Below, in pieces: positions 21,601 to 33,045 of a stretch of DNA of 64,000 nt. Below the pieces are notes generated by a model, which was not told the origin of the DNA, searched no databases, and was given only the letters and a program-made list of their open reading frames with translations. Numbering within the stretch: the stretch's first letter is position 1; every line of letters begins with the position of its first letter. A program made the position numbers and the translations under genes. The DNA comes from Symsagittifera roscoffensis (lineage: Eukaryota; Xenacoelomorpha; Acoela; Convolutidae): assembly GCF_963678635.1 (NCBI RefSeq), contig NC_087063.1, positions 55,765,504 to 55,829,503 of the forward strand, read 5' to 3'.

Positions 21601-22627
21601 TCTCCAGAAAACTCCAGACTTGTTTCACGAGGGGTGGTGCTTCTTCCCTCGTCTTATTCGTGGCGTTCTCCAGCCTTGGTGTCAAAAATGGCCACCAGCC
21701 ATTCTCTTGCGTCAGACGATATTTCATCGACTCTAATTGTTTCTCCGTGTCGGCCACATTTTTTCTCTCGTTGCTCGGACCTCTAGACTTGCCGGTGGAA
21801 CCTGTGATCTTCACCTCCATGCTCCGAAACCACAAGCTGGCCGTCAATTGGTTTATCGCCGGGTGATCGTCCCCGAGGACTGGGCTGAACTTGAGTTGCC
21901 TGGCAAAGTTAGATATCTCTAGCAAGAGCACCTCGTCCAATACGATCAGGATGTCGGCTAATCCGTAAAAGCCCCTCAGTGCATGAGATATGTCCGCCCA
22001 TGCCGCTGCCAATTCTGCCTTGCGGAGCCTCAGGTTCGATGGCTCCAATTCCCGATTGGGGGCTGCCATTAGAATCCGCCATTCGTTCCCCTCTGCTATT
22101 AGGATCAAGACCGCATACACAAATTGTAGGGCGGGTGGCATATTCGCGTATCCAGGGGATGTAGTGAACACCACTTTCGTCTTGGATCCAAATCTCGAGA
22201 CAACATTCTCTTGCACCTCATTCATCGCCGCAAACAACGTCTGAATGGCTTCCAATATCTTCTTCGATGTCGGTTCACTGCCCTTCAGCTGCTCAAGAAG
22301 TCCCGCCGCGTGCAGATGATCATTCATTCCTGCAAACAATAGCAGCTCAGGCTCACAGGGCATCTCCGACTTTATTGCCACCACTAGAGTTAACATCTGG
22401 TTTAGTTCGGCTCCTGGCAAAGAATATATCAGAGTCTCCGGCCAAAACAGCTTAGGAGACGTTCCTTCGAAGTCTGATCCTGCCACAATGACTACCCTCG
22501 CAGCAGCTGGATCTGCTCTATCGTAAACTGCCAAAGTCTTGGCCAGCTGGGTGCTCCCACAGGGCTTCCCGTACCTGGGATCTTCCGCCAATTTCGAGCC
22601 TTCGTAAGCGGCATCTGGCAATTCCAT
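18629..22627 (-). pseudogene. Copy B ORF3, second SGNH-like domain and central region (1,332 codons)
   Basis: The best uninterrupted version of the central ORF3. It starts just after a lost base in a G-run near 22628. Early residues hold the degenerate SGNH-like domain: VIVAGSDFEG, LPGAELNQML, LLFAGMNDH, and GDDHPAIN as a possible Asp/His block. This copy keeps the 443 bp that A lost. The hydrophobic ISLLLALYLVYP stretch, the acidic/proline-rich disordered stretch and KTRKRKRE then follow. Relative to A it has a four-residue insertion (DETL) in the acidic region, shared with C. Confidence 0.85.
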
Positions 22628-24999
22628 TCCCCCGGATTCAGCAGCTTGTCCACCACCCTCAACTGTGCCGGGGTCGCCAATCTGATCCTGGCGATGTTCG
22701 TTCGGTGTTTGGGAGGTTCTGCTATGAGTTCAGGACTCCCCAGCAGCTTGAGAGGTCTATAGTTGATGGGTCCCATGATCGCTTTCGTGGGAATTCCGGT
22801 CAGGTCCGCGGTCTCCATCAGTTTTGCTCTCGAGAAGTGCGTCTCATGAGCCTTCAACCAGTCCACGCAATGATGTCTGCTCAAGTCTTCGTGCGACACT
22901 CGTTCAATACCCAGAGTCTCCGCCAATTCTCGCCTGCATTCCAAACCTTCTAGGTCCAGCCCTTTCACCTTCTCTGGATATCTCAAGCGAGCGGTCTCCA
23001 TAGGCCTCTTTTCCCGCTTGCTCTCTGCCATTACCACTGAGGATATTGCCGAATCTGGAGGCGTTGATGACGTCACCTCCTCAGACTCCATTGGCGTGGC
23101 ACTCGGCAATCTGGCCTGGTTGCTCCTCGAGCTGTCTCTAGTGTCGACCCTAGGTCCCAAGCGACCAGACAAGGCCCTCGAGGCAAGAAATGGTGGGTTC
23201 GGAGGTGGCCCTAATGTGAATTGGGCCGTCTCTAGCAGATCCGCCTCTAACGCATTTATGTGTCCTTGAAAGACGTCATTCAGCCACTCTGCTCCCCTCG
23301 GTCTATCGAAGTGGATTCCATCATTGGAGGTGTCCTCAGGGAATCCCGCTTGCTCCATGCGCTCCGCCACGTCCAACAGTCCGACGGGGAGCACACTCTT
23401 CCGGTGGATTTCTCGGATCACCCTGTTTAAGTTCCGCACCTTCTCGTTCATTTCCAAGGCGTGCTGATCGAACTTCATGTTATAAGGGACAGTACATACT
23501 GTCAACAGGATGGGGTCCATCTGGATCCTCAGCTCCTCAAGAAGGCAGCTCATCTTGTCGTGCAGCCTCGTTATTTTCCTCGCTTCTTCCCTTGATACAT
23601 CATTCGTCCCGATCATCAGGGTCACCGTGTACACTTTAGTCATCCCTAGCATCTCAAGCGTTGCCAACATCTGTGGCGTGGCAGCTCCAGCGAAACTCAA
23701 GATTCCTGTCTGCCAGTGTGATTGGATCCGGGTCAACACCCGCACCAGGCTGTCCCCTATAATTAGGTGGACCGCGCCTTCTGGCACACGGGGTGGCGCA
23801 AGATATTCCACCCAGGCTGCATCATGAAAGCAATCCCTCCTGGCTTTCTGTTCCGCATTGCAATCCAGCCGATTGTGCCTGTGGTACCTCTTCTCTGTGT
23901 TTTTCTTATAACTCGAGATCACGACGCTCCTGACCGGCTGTTCCCTCCAAGTTGGAGGAAGCTCCGGTCTTGCCGAACTTTCACGACTTCTCTGCCGCAA
24001 TTTCTCGCCCAGCTCCTTCAGACGCGATGAGCCTCCGCTCACCTGACTGTCACTCGAGGTCGAGGTTGGGGTATATCCCGGCAGTACCACATCCATCAGT
24101 GGGCGTATGGGTTGCGTCTCTAAGCTACGCAAGGAGGACGTTGCTTCATTCGGTATCCAGACTTCCAACCCTTCACTCATGTGTTCTCGGGCCTCGCGGT
24201 CAAGGTTGAACCGTCCTCTTGCCCCGGGGGCTTCATCCACTTCCATGCGTGACTCTGGCCTCGAGCTGGTAACCACTCGCTCCTTTGGCCTGGCTCCCTT
24301 CTGTGCATCAAGTTCACGTTGTCGTTGTTCTATTCTCTCCAACTCCGACTTCAGTTGTTCACAATTCGCGGCATTCTCCCGCACCCTTAGTTCCTGCTGA
24401 TGTTCAGCCCTTAGCATCTCAAGCCACCTCAGAGTCTGATCTCGTTCGTTGACCGCCTGGTCCTTTTCCAGCTGAACCTTCTCCCGATCCAGTTTTGCCT
24501 GATCCCGATCGAGGTTCGCCTTGTTCCTCTCCCTCTGCGTCTTCTCGAGCTCTTTCTTTAGAACACCAAGATCCGGATATGCTTCAGTCGTCTGTTGTGC
24601 TCGCGTCATCGATGGCACCTTACTCGAGTTCTGGCCTGTAGATCTTGCTGATGGCCTAGTTGGTAGTGGGAATTCTCCTGCGCCATATTCGGTGTTGTTA
24701 CTCAGGCCAGGATTTCTTGCCAAGTCAAAGCGCCTTACTCCTCCATCCACATTCCAAGACAACCATCTGGTCTGTTCCTGATTTGATATTCCCTCGGTGG
24801 TGTAGCCGACCATCAAGACAGCCTCCGTCGCAGACTCCCTGCATTCACCCTGGTCTTCCAACTGGAGGATGGCATTCAGCATTACCGCCATTCTCTCGTC
24901 TATTTGGGTATAATCCAGGTCCCTCAGGCGTCTGTATAGCTCATCGAGAGTAGGCTTCTTCAGGGCCGCGGGCATGGATTTCCAGAACCTGTCCGCCAT
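22628..24999 (-). pseudogene. Copy B ORF3, N-terminal coiled coil and SGNH hydrolase domain
   Basis: Sense ATG at 24999 (MADRFW). One unbroken frame covers the leader, the coiled coil (about residues 145-235), the basic linker, the complete SGNH/GDSL domain (GDSL, FAGAA, GTND, DGIHFD) and the following linker. The frame then runs about 45 residues out of register to a stop at 22492, because one base of a GGGGG(A) run is missing near 22628. B and C both preserve the SGNH catalytic residues, although both copies are otherwise damaged. Confidence 0.85.
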
Positions 25000-25528
25000 T
25001 CTCTGTGACTTCGGGATGTGTCCGAGTATCAACCAGCTCAAGAATTACCTTACCGACTCAAGTACCAACCAGCTCAAGAATTACCTTACCGACTCAAGTA
25101 TTACCCAACTCAAGAATTCTCTAGAAATGTTCCCTTGCAAATACTTGCTGCAGGTGTCGATTATCGCGAGTTCAATCAAAATTTCTCTTTCTGTCTCTCG
25201 CTTGAGTATAGTTGGATTTTCAACTTTGTTTTTCAAACTTGATCTGAAAACAGAAACCATATTAAGACTTAACATGTCATGCTCCTAACCTAGAAACCCC
25301 CCTTTTGCCAGTATGGTTAAAATCTTATCATTTTCATTTCACTCAAAACAATTCAATTGGAATTTCCTTAAAAGCATGCAGATTTATTTTATGTTTTAGC
25401 ACCGTTAATTCTTCTAAAATTCAATTGTCATGCCAATCGCTTCTTAAGTTCCCTTTACCTGTGCCGCACCCCAGTACCTAACTCAAGACTCCTCCCTCAC
25501 GCCCAACTCGAGACCCCGTGTCCCCAAC
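25000..25528 (-). promoter_or_regulatory. Copy B macro-to-ORF3 spacer with splice acceptor
   Basis: Equivalent of 4639-5159. The acceptor AG (sense TTTCTGTTTTCAG) lies at 25245-25244. The region between it and the ORF3 ATG carries CTTGAG-containing units (plus strand: CAGCTCAAGAATTACCTTACCGA repeated at about 25035-25100, motif split as CAGCTCAAG and AATTACCTTACC). A 64-residue open stretch (25275-25081) is in neither B nor C joined to ORF3 without a stop, so I regard it as leader. Confidence 0.48.
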
Positions 25529-26279
25529 TCAGGCGATGCTCAAGTAGTATTTCTTGTGCAGATACACCATTATCTCAGTTTCCGCGAAGACTACGTGTAG
25601 GATAGCGTACAATTCCCTTGAGCTCAGTTTGCCCCTGTTTGGGTCATACACCGGCATTGAGACCTCCGTTATTCCTCTTTCAATCATGAAGTCTCGTAGT
25701 CTTGTTAATGCCAACATCACGTGTTCGGGATTAGTTGTGTTCCTGTCATTGACCCTCGTCACTAGGAAGCACAGATATTTGCCCGGGACTTGTGCTACTG
25801 ATGGTGGAAGCGCTGCCATCCCTCCCAGTCCTGGTCTCTGTCTGAACAGAAACTCCACGTTCTGGTACTCTCTTTTGAAGTCAGCTTCCAATCTTGATTT
25901 GAAACTCATGTCCGCCGTGATGCAGATCGCGCTAGTCCTGTTTGACAGGATGAAGTCGCTATCCGTTATCATGGTGTTTTCCGAGTACTCATTGGGTATT
26001 TCAATTTTCGTTTTGAAATTCCGACCTATGGTAGGCTCTGGCTCTTCTTCTTCCAGTTCCAATTCGCTTGTTTCTCTCACTTCCTTGAGCTTCTTTATCA
26101 TCAAATTTTCGGTGTGGGTAAGTCCTACCCCCACTCCCCAGACAAAAATATTTATCGACGTCCCCGTCGATGTTGTCGGGTCTGAATTGTCCGGAGGAAT
26201 GTCCAGTGGCCTGTCTGTTGCAAAGAGGGTCCTCTGCCTTCATATAATTTTGCGATGACACGTCGACTTGTTGAATGCT
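25529..26279 (-). pseudogene. Copy B macro-domain-like ORF
   Basis: The long open part is 26134-25529 and encodes the same TARG1/OARD1-like protein as in A and C (ADMSFKSRLEADF, KYLCFLVTR, VVFAETEIMVYLH). Its junction with pol has lost 11 bp near 26225 (CTCTTTGCAACAG against CTCTTTTCGGATGGACAGCAACAG in C). The pol-side frame and the macro frame are therefore no longer in register in this copy. Confidence 0.6.
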
Positions 26280-28650
26280 TTATCCTTCGTGGCTTTCGTC
26301 TTTGACATCGCGCATCCACTCTAGTATCCTCAAGTTCGTGTTCTCCCTCCTCTCTATCTCACTCTGTTCGAGATCCGTCTCCAATTCTGGTGTCGAGTAG
26401 TCTTCCTGGGGATAGTGTCCACCATCGTCAATGACCTGCCATTCCTCTTCGGCTTCCAGTTCGCCTACACTCAGTAGTTCTTCGCCCAATTTGTCTGGCT
26501 GTATCTTATCGATCAAGAAGTCATCCCCGTATCTGTTGTACCTCATGCCGGTCCGTTTACGATTGCCAGTCCTGGTTCCCGGTGGTATTGGTCGATCTGG
26601 CTCCATCCACTTCGGCAACTCATCTTGCTCCGGGTCGTTCCAGTCTTCTTCTACAAACGATCCTGCTTCAGACTCCACCTCTATCTTTTCATTGTCGTCC
26701 AAACTCAAGTTCTCATTACCGTCATTTTTCTCTCTGGTGCCTTTTTCATTCACTTCACACGCTGGCTCTACCACCAGGTACTCGAGACCCTCCATGTCCT
26801 TCGGTATGCACCAATCCTCCGGGGACGGGACGTGAGGCTTCAGATTTTCATAATGTGCCGCTCGCCCAGTACTCAAGCGATAGAACCTTCCTTGTTGATG
26901 AACTTCCGTTATCATGAATGGTCCCCTCCACTTCTTGAGTAGTTTCTTTGTTTCCTTGGGCGGTATGACATTTTGGAAGACCCACACGTATTGGCCCACT
27001 TCATATGGCTTTGCTTGTAATATTTTTTCGTCATATTTTCTGCGTTGCCTCATTTGCGCTTGCGCCGTGTTCCTCCTGCATAGCTCGTTTAACTCTTGTT
27101 GTCTTTTGATGGCTTCTTTCACGTAAGCCTGAGGCGACGTCCTTTTCCCCTCGTATTCCGGGTAAAAGAACATCAGAGGCATTGCTCTCTCCCTGCCCGT
27201 CAACATCATGAAGGGACTGATGCCCGTCGTTGAGTGCTGTGTACTGTTGTAGGCCCCTACTACCTGTGGCAGGTATTTATCCCAGTCCGTCATGTATCTT
27301 GAGAAGTACACCCTTAACATGTTGACCAGTGTCCTGTTCTGTCTCTCTACCAACCCGTTGGTCTGTGGATGGTAGGTTGTCGAGTGTGCCTGAGCAATAT
27401 GGGATCTCTTCATCAATTCTTTTGTCAAGTCCCCCACAAAAGCTTTGCCGTTGTCCGACTGGAAAGTCATTGGACAACCATACCGCGATATCCAATGCGT
27501 TATCAGATGATCACATGTCTCCTCGGCCGAGGCTGTCTGGCACGGAACCGCTTCCGCCAACTTTGTGAAGTGATCTATTATAACCAGTATCTGGTTATAT
27601 CCCGACTCCGTCATGCAGATTTTTTGCTGGTCTATCTGCACCACTTCATTGAACTCTGAGCTCTCGGCGGACTTGAGGGGAAACTTCATCTTCCTTGGGT
27701 CTTTTACCTGGAGGCATGCCAGGCAGGCATTCACCCATCTCTCGCAAGCTTTTCTCATTCCTGGCCAATCAAACCTGTGAAGTATCCTTTGTTGTACTTT
27801 ATCTATCCCCTGGTGTCCCATCTGGTCGTGCGATCTGAAAAGCACCTCCGTTTGATACAATTGTGGTAGTATGATGAGGTTGTGTTTGTGTAATATCTTC
27901 TCCTCATCTTTCCTCTTGCATGCTACCACCACATCAACTGTGTGGTAGAGTAAGTCTTTCTTTTCTTTGTAGAACTGGCTCAAGATCTTGTAGCTGTCTT
28001 CCTCGAGTTCCCCCTTCTCCTTGACCCCCGACTGGATCCATTTGGAGAGGTTACTTGTCATTTTGTCATTCTTTTGGGCTCTTATTAGGTCTGACAGCCT
28101 GTATCTCGCCTTGACATGCTCCTTTAGCGCCATGATCTGTCCATTCATCTCACCAGGGTTGTGGATGTCATCACTCAGCTTCACGCATATCATCCTTTTC
28201 ACGATTTTCATATCATCTTCTGGCACCAGATTCGTTCTGACGTTTGAGTTGCATGATAGTTCCCTGAATGGCTTCCTTGAAACCGCAATTTTCTCAAGTT
28301 CTTCACCACCTCGTATCTCCTGTATGTCCAGATTGTACGTTCCTGAAGATGGATCCGTCTGTAACTCCCTGTCGTGGTGCCTTGTCTTCTCTTCCGCCAA
28401 TATCATGCACAGACTGTCTTGGTTTTCGCTGCTCTCATCCGAGTCTTCATCCCATCCTTCACGCTCCCCGGACAATTTTCCTTCTCCGGTTTCTTCTTCC
28501 GTGAACATGGAACACTCCCCGGACTCTTGACCTAGTCCCAGGTGTTCAGTATCTTCTTTGAACGTCACTTTCTTTTTCCTAACTTTGGTCTGCTCCAGAA
28601 TGTTTTCGGGGATTTTGTCAACTAGTGCCTGCACGACATCTCTGCTGTCA
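26280..28650 (-). pseudogene. pol: Copy B pol, linker and integrase
   Basis: Collinear with A about 1497-3870. It contains the long acidic RNase H-integrase linker, the HHCC finger (HDQMGHQG, CLACLQ), the DDE core (QID, QSDNG, LVERQ) and the GPF module, so integrase looks intact. It ends with TAA at 26280-26282, the same codon as in C. Its 5' edge is the junction of a 1.3 kb deletion that removed most of RT and all of RNase H, which also changes frame relative to the RT stub. Confidence 0.88.
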
Positions 28651-28936
28651 GTGACGCTTCAACGTGGCTGTGGCATTGCAAAGTCCAAACGGCATCCGTT
28701 TCCATTGAAACAGACCCAACTCGCAGGCAAACCCTGTCTTGTCCCTGTCCTGCTTCCTTAGTGATACCTGCCAAAAGGCCAAGCCTAAATCAAGAGTCGT
28801 AAAAAATTTTGCATCACCTAACTTCGAGAGGCTCTCATCAATCCTAGGTATGGGATAGGCATCCTTCACCGTGACGGAGTTCAGGTATCGAAAGTCACAA
28901 CAAAACCTCAACTGGTCGCCTTTTTTTTTGCCATCA
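28649..28936 (-). pseudogene. Copy B reverse transcriptase stub
   Basis: Encodes the RT fingers and palm start (LRFCCDFRYLN, PIPRIDES, FWQVSLRK, FGLCNATAT) and then breaks off near 28655. Sequence equivalent to A 192-1496 is missing, including the YVDD catalytic site and RNase H. It is out of frame with the protease ORF because of a nine-A run (plus-strand T-run 28919-28927). Confidence 0.85.
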
Positions 28937-30632
28937 CTACTCCACACGCCCACGGTGACTTGGATGGTTCTATCATGTCATACTCTAGTAGCGTCTCGAT
29001 TTCTTTTCTACACGCCTCCGATTTGTGTGGGGTCATGCGCCTCGCCCCCTCCCTGTGCGGTACCGCGTTCTCCTCAAGTTCTATTTCATGCTCAACAAAA
29101 TTACAACACCCGATATCCGCTTTATGCCTCGAAAAAACTTCTTCGTTCCGCTCTAGTACGTCCTTGATGGCTTCAAGCTGTTCATCTTTCAGTTTGCCCC
29201 TCAAATGTTCAATCTCCGGCAGAACCGGTTTATCAGTTTGCATTTCATCTAGTGTGGGCCGCTCTGGAAAGTTCGAACAGCTCGACAGCCCATCGTCCGT
29301 CTCTGACTTAAGTGATTTAATAAGACCTGAAGAATCTTTCATTTTCTGCAATCGCCTCAAGATACAAATTTTGTTTCTATGATTGGGACAATCAACAACT
29401 TCGTTTTGTTTTGAGTTCTCGATTGTTTCATATCGGGTTTTAACCGGTAAAGCATATCCCAGTTTCCTCCCTCTCTGTATCGTGATCGGTATATCAAGGG
29501 TATTCAACAAGACACTGACGCAGAGGCCGCTCGTCGTTATCGAGAAGGATCTTCCTAAAACAGCAGCACTTTGACTATTAGGATTCGGAACTATACACAC
29601 TTGCTTGTTGTCACTTAGTTCATTGTAATTTTTCATCCTCAAGCCTACGATTGCCGCTTCATTCGCCTTTAGCCTCACCCTCCTACTCAAGAATACCGGT
29701 GCTTTGTTTTCATTTGCCATTATTAAATTTACCGGTTTGATTGCGTACCTCCTATCCGGGTTCCGTATCCTGAACATTGCGTTATTTAGATCAATCGTTA
29801 CGTCGAAATTCCTGATGAAGTCTCCGCCCAAAATGAATTGGTCAGATTCATCTAGGTTTTCTACCACGATAAAGCTCATCCACAGGTTACGTTCCCCCAA
29901 ATTGAGGGCTATTATCGGCGTCCTGCCCAGCACCCGAAGGGCCCCTTTGTTTGCAGCTGACAGCCGTATTCTCGAGTCTATCAAATCACCTTTGTCAAAG
30001 CCCATCCGTTCCCAAGTTTCGATTGGTATGACGCTCAAGACTGCTCCCGTATCAAGTAACCCACGTAACTGAGTCTTTTTGCCACTTATATCTAGCACGT
30101 GCCCTGTCACATCTGCCTCCGTCCCGATGTGCATTGCATCTTCTTCAAGCATGGCGCAGTGTCCAATCGATCTCACTTTCAACTCTTCTTTCCCTACGTA
30201 GGTTTGCCCAATTAGGTCTTCGTCACATGTTATCATTGTCTTGGTATAGATGTTGATCCCATCTATATTTAGCATCACCTCGTGTGGACCATAAGCCTCA
30301 GTATACCTGTTATCAACACGTACCGACTTGCTGCCCCCTCACGTGAGTAGTGCTCTCAGCGCTCTAGAAGTCGTTTGTGGGCTTATACAACTCAAGTAAT
30401 CTGCGTACACGTCAATGTGCATTATTGTCTGGTCGCTCGGTTCGCTCAAGTTTCTGGTTACCTCGTGGCCGCCCACTGTGATTATCGACATTATTCTAGC
30501 CCCGATTTTCGATTTGCCGAATGGCTTTCCCGTCACCATTTTTACAGTGTTACAATTCCCGGTCTTTGTCGAGCCCGGTACAGCCTCTGGTGTTGGCTTT
30601 GATCCAGTTAATGCTTCGTTGAACTTCTTTCT
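28908..30632 (-). pseudogene. Copy B protease and pre-RT region
   Basis: A retropepsin-type aspartic protease. The catalytic LLDTGA (about 30070-30055) is followed by VLSVIP and the C-terminal FILGGDF (about 29850), consistent with one active-site Asp per monomer in a homodimer. About 400 residues then lead to the RT start (WACGVVMAKKK). The frame is the same as gag, interrupted by TGA 30339-30341; the longest open piece is 30278-28908. The region 30632-30339 matches the segment before protease in element D (VGGHEVTRNLSEPS, YADYL). Confidence 0.85.
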
Positions 30633-32810
30633 TTAGATCTCCAGCTTTAGTCGTTGCTCTATTTCTTTCGCAGCCAGATCCTGTTTCACTTTGGTAATTG
30701 CTTCCGTCGCCGCTTTCTCATAATTTATCTCTAGAGAGTTCCCGGCTGCGGATTCTATCGCACCATTAACATGTGTTACAGCTTTCACTGTTTTCGTCGG
30801 CAATTCCGTGCTTGGTGCTCCCAAGTTCCTAGATTCAAACTCGTTTTGTCTATTCCGCTGATTCTGCACCGCCGCTAATGCCAACTTATGTTTGGGGTGA
30901 CTCTGGTCCTTGACCGCTTCCCAGAACAAGGGACAATCCATTCTGAAGTGCCCTTCTTGGTTACACAAGAAGCATCTCGCGCCTATCTTGATGATCAAGC
31001 CACTATAGTACTCGTGTTCCTCCATCTGGCTCATGTCCTCCTCATCCGGTGCATATCCTAGGCTCTTCATGCCTTGTTTGTATGTTGTGCAGTCAGCCAC
31101 GTGGTGATCCGCCGACCCGCAGTTCGCGCATGATCTGCGCTTGTCAATATCATCCCTAGGCTTATACCATGACGACCTCTGAGGTCACACCTCTGGGTCA
31201 CTCCTTCTTCTCAAGCTCTCAAGGTCATCTAGGAACCGATCAATTGACTCGTCGTCCCTCTGCCTTCTCTTTTCAAATCGCATCATCGCTTGGTGACCCT
31301 TCATGCCTGACCCGAATCGATTTTGCAATATCTCGAAGATCTTGTCCGCGGTATCGCGTTCTTCTTCTTTCTTTGCAACCACGCATTTTAATGCCGTGCC
31401 TTCCAAGTTGCTGAGTATGGCTGTGCATGCTTGTCTTTCATCATTTAAGTTATCTTGCTCTAGGTGTAATCTCATCACTTCCACCCAAGTGTCAATGCAT
31501 CCATCGGAGTCGTCTTTGAATTCTTTTGGCTTCTTGAAAGTCTTTCTTGATTTTCCGTCTCTCCTGTCGCTCGAGTCAGTGTTCCTCGTTGCGAAGGCCT
31601 CTAGAGTCCTGTTCATCATCTCCCAAGTGCTTGCCCACGTCATGGCATCCGGACCTGCGTTGCTGTTAGCTGTTGAGTCCCCCGGACCACTCATTGTGTT
31701 TGATGTTCCATTTTTCATGATTGTTTTAGCAGCCGTTGGTGCTATGCTTACCGCATCCCGGGTTAAAGGCAACGGTGTCGATTGCCGTTTGTTCCTTTGT
31801 GGTTCCACAAAGTCAACTCTGGTGCCTTGCGTGCGATCCACTGCCGGTCTTTCTTGTGAGATAGAATTTCTCAAGATTGCATCCAATTTCGCCTGTATTG
31901 CACACGAACTTTCGGCCTGATTCCTGTTCATTATATCCATTCTCTTTTCCAGGCTACCTAATTGGTTGTTGACATCATCATATCGGTTTTTCAACTGTTG
32001 CATATCTTTTTTGATGTTCTTATCTCGTTCTTCATTGGTGGCATCTACCTTGTATGACATCTGCTGGAGTCTCTCGTCTGTCGCCTTAGCCAGGCTAAAA
32101 TAACTATCCAGATACTCCTGTTTGTTGTATTTTAACTCTTTCCTTATTAAGTCTCTATCTTCTTCGCTATACTTTAGTTTTTTGTCGATCTGATTTAGTT
32201 TTGTCATCAGGTCGCCAAGCTCAAGAGCAGCTGTTTCATGATCAGCCGTTGTCTTGTTTTCGGCTGCCTCTTCTGTTCTGGCTTGTTCTTCCTTTAGGTC
32301 GGCTTCTGTCGCCTTCGTGCTCACTGTCCCAAATGTTCGTGCTCTTCCAGTCTGTGATTCTTCGGCCGTGTTGTCTTTCGATTTCATTCCGACCATCATC
32401 GCCAACTTTTTTGTAAAAGATGTCTTCTTTACTTGAGAGTCGTCTTTCACCGTTTCTCGGGTATTGCCTGTTGTGTCTTCCAACGCGTCTATCGGCGAAA
32501 ACTCCACGGTTTTTGGATTTTGATCTTCCATATGGGGCATCGGTGTGGATTCCGTTGTCTTCTTCTCCATTTCATCTACGCTCTGGTCTGGTGTCTCTAG
32601 ATCGATTTCAATTGTGGGCTCCACCTGTTTGTCTTTAGCACCTTCTCGCGTCTTGTTCTCGGTATTACTCCTCGTGCTGACCATGCTAACTGAAAAGTTA
32701 TCTTTTGTTTTGCTTGGGCCCATTGATGTCGTTCCGCGCAGCGACGAGTTATATTTCGTGTTTGATCCACTTGACCTTTTTTCGAGCACCGGTACCCTAC
32801 TCCGTCTCAT
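30633..32810 (-). pseudogene. gag: Copy B gag
   Basis: ATG at 32810 (MRRSRVPVL). A Ser/Thr/acidic N-terminus is followed by a predicted coiled coil (LTKLNQIDKKL to MDIMNRNQ, about residues 190-300). A capsid-like core comes next (DGCIDTWVEVMRLHL, ALKCVVAKK, FLDDLESLRRRS), matching the retrotransposon Gag pattern. A TGA at 31185-31187 sits where about 250 bp, present in element D, have been deleted. The same frame then continues with two zinc knuckles, CANCGSADHHVADC and the canonical CFLCNQEGHFRMDC (C-x2-C-x4-H-x4-C). It ends at TAA 30633-30635, in frame with the protease. Gag would package element RNA. Confidence 0.88.
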
Positions 32811-33045
32811 TATTTCTATTTACAATTGCTCTTATTTACAATATTGTTATATACACAATTATATTCTAAGAATAAAATATATTACGGAAAAAAAATTTTT
32901 TTTTAAAAAGAAATATACAACGTGATAAAATCCTTTTGAGAAACTTTCTTTATTTGTGTTCTCAACCGTACCGGGTTTTGACTAGTATTGTTCTACTTTA
33001 ATTCTGTCTCAAAACACTTATTGTAATTCTACTTCAATTTTTATA
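32811..33045 (-). other. AT-rich stretch between minisatellite and gag ATG
   Basis: Short AT-rich leader directly upstream of gag (sense), with a T-rich/A-rich run near 32885-32915. No ORF, and no clear initiation context beyond the ATG. I see nothing else in it. Confidence 0.4.

Noticed and set aside
28919-28927. Programmed frameshift at the nine-A run in B
   Set aside because: It lies inside the conserved RT N-terminus (MAKKK), where other copies read through with a different A pattern; a homopolymer indel is simpler.
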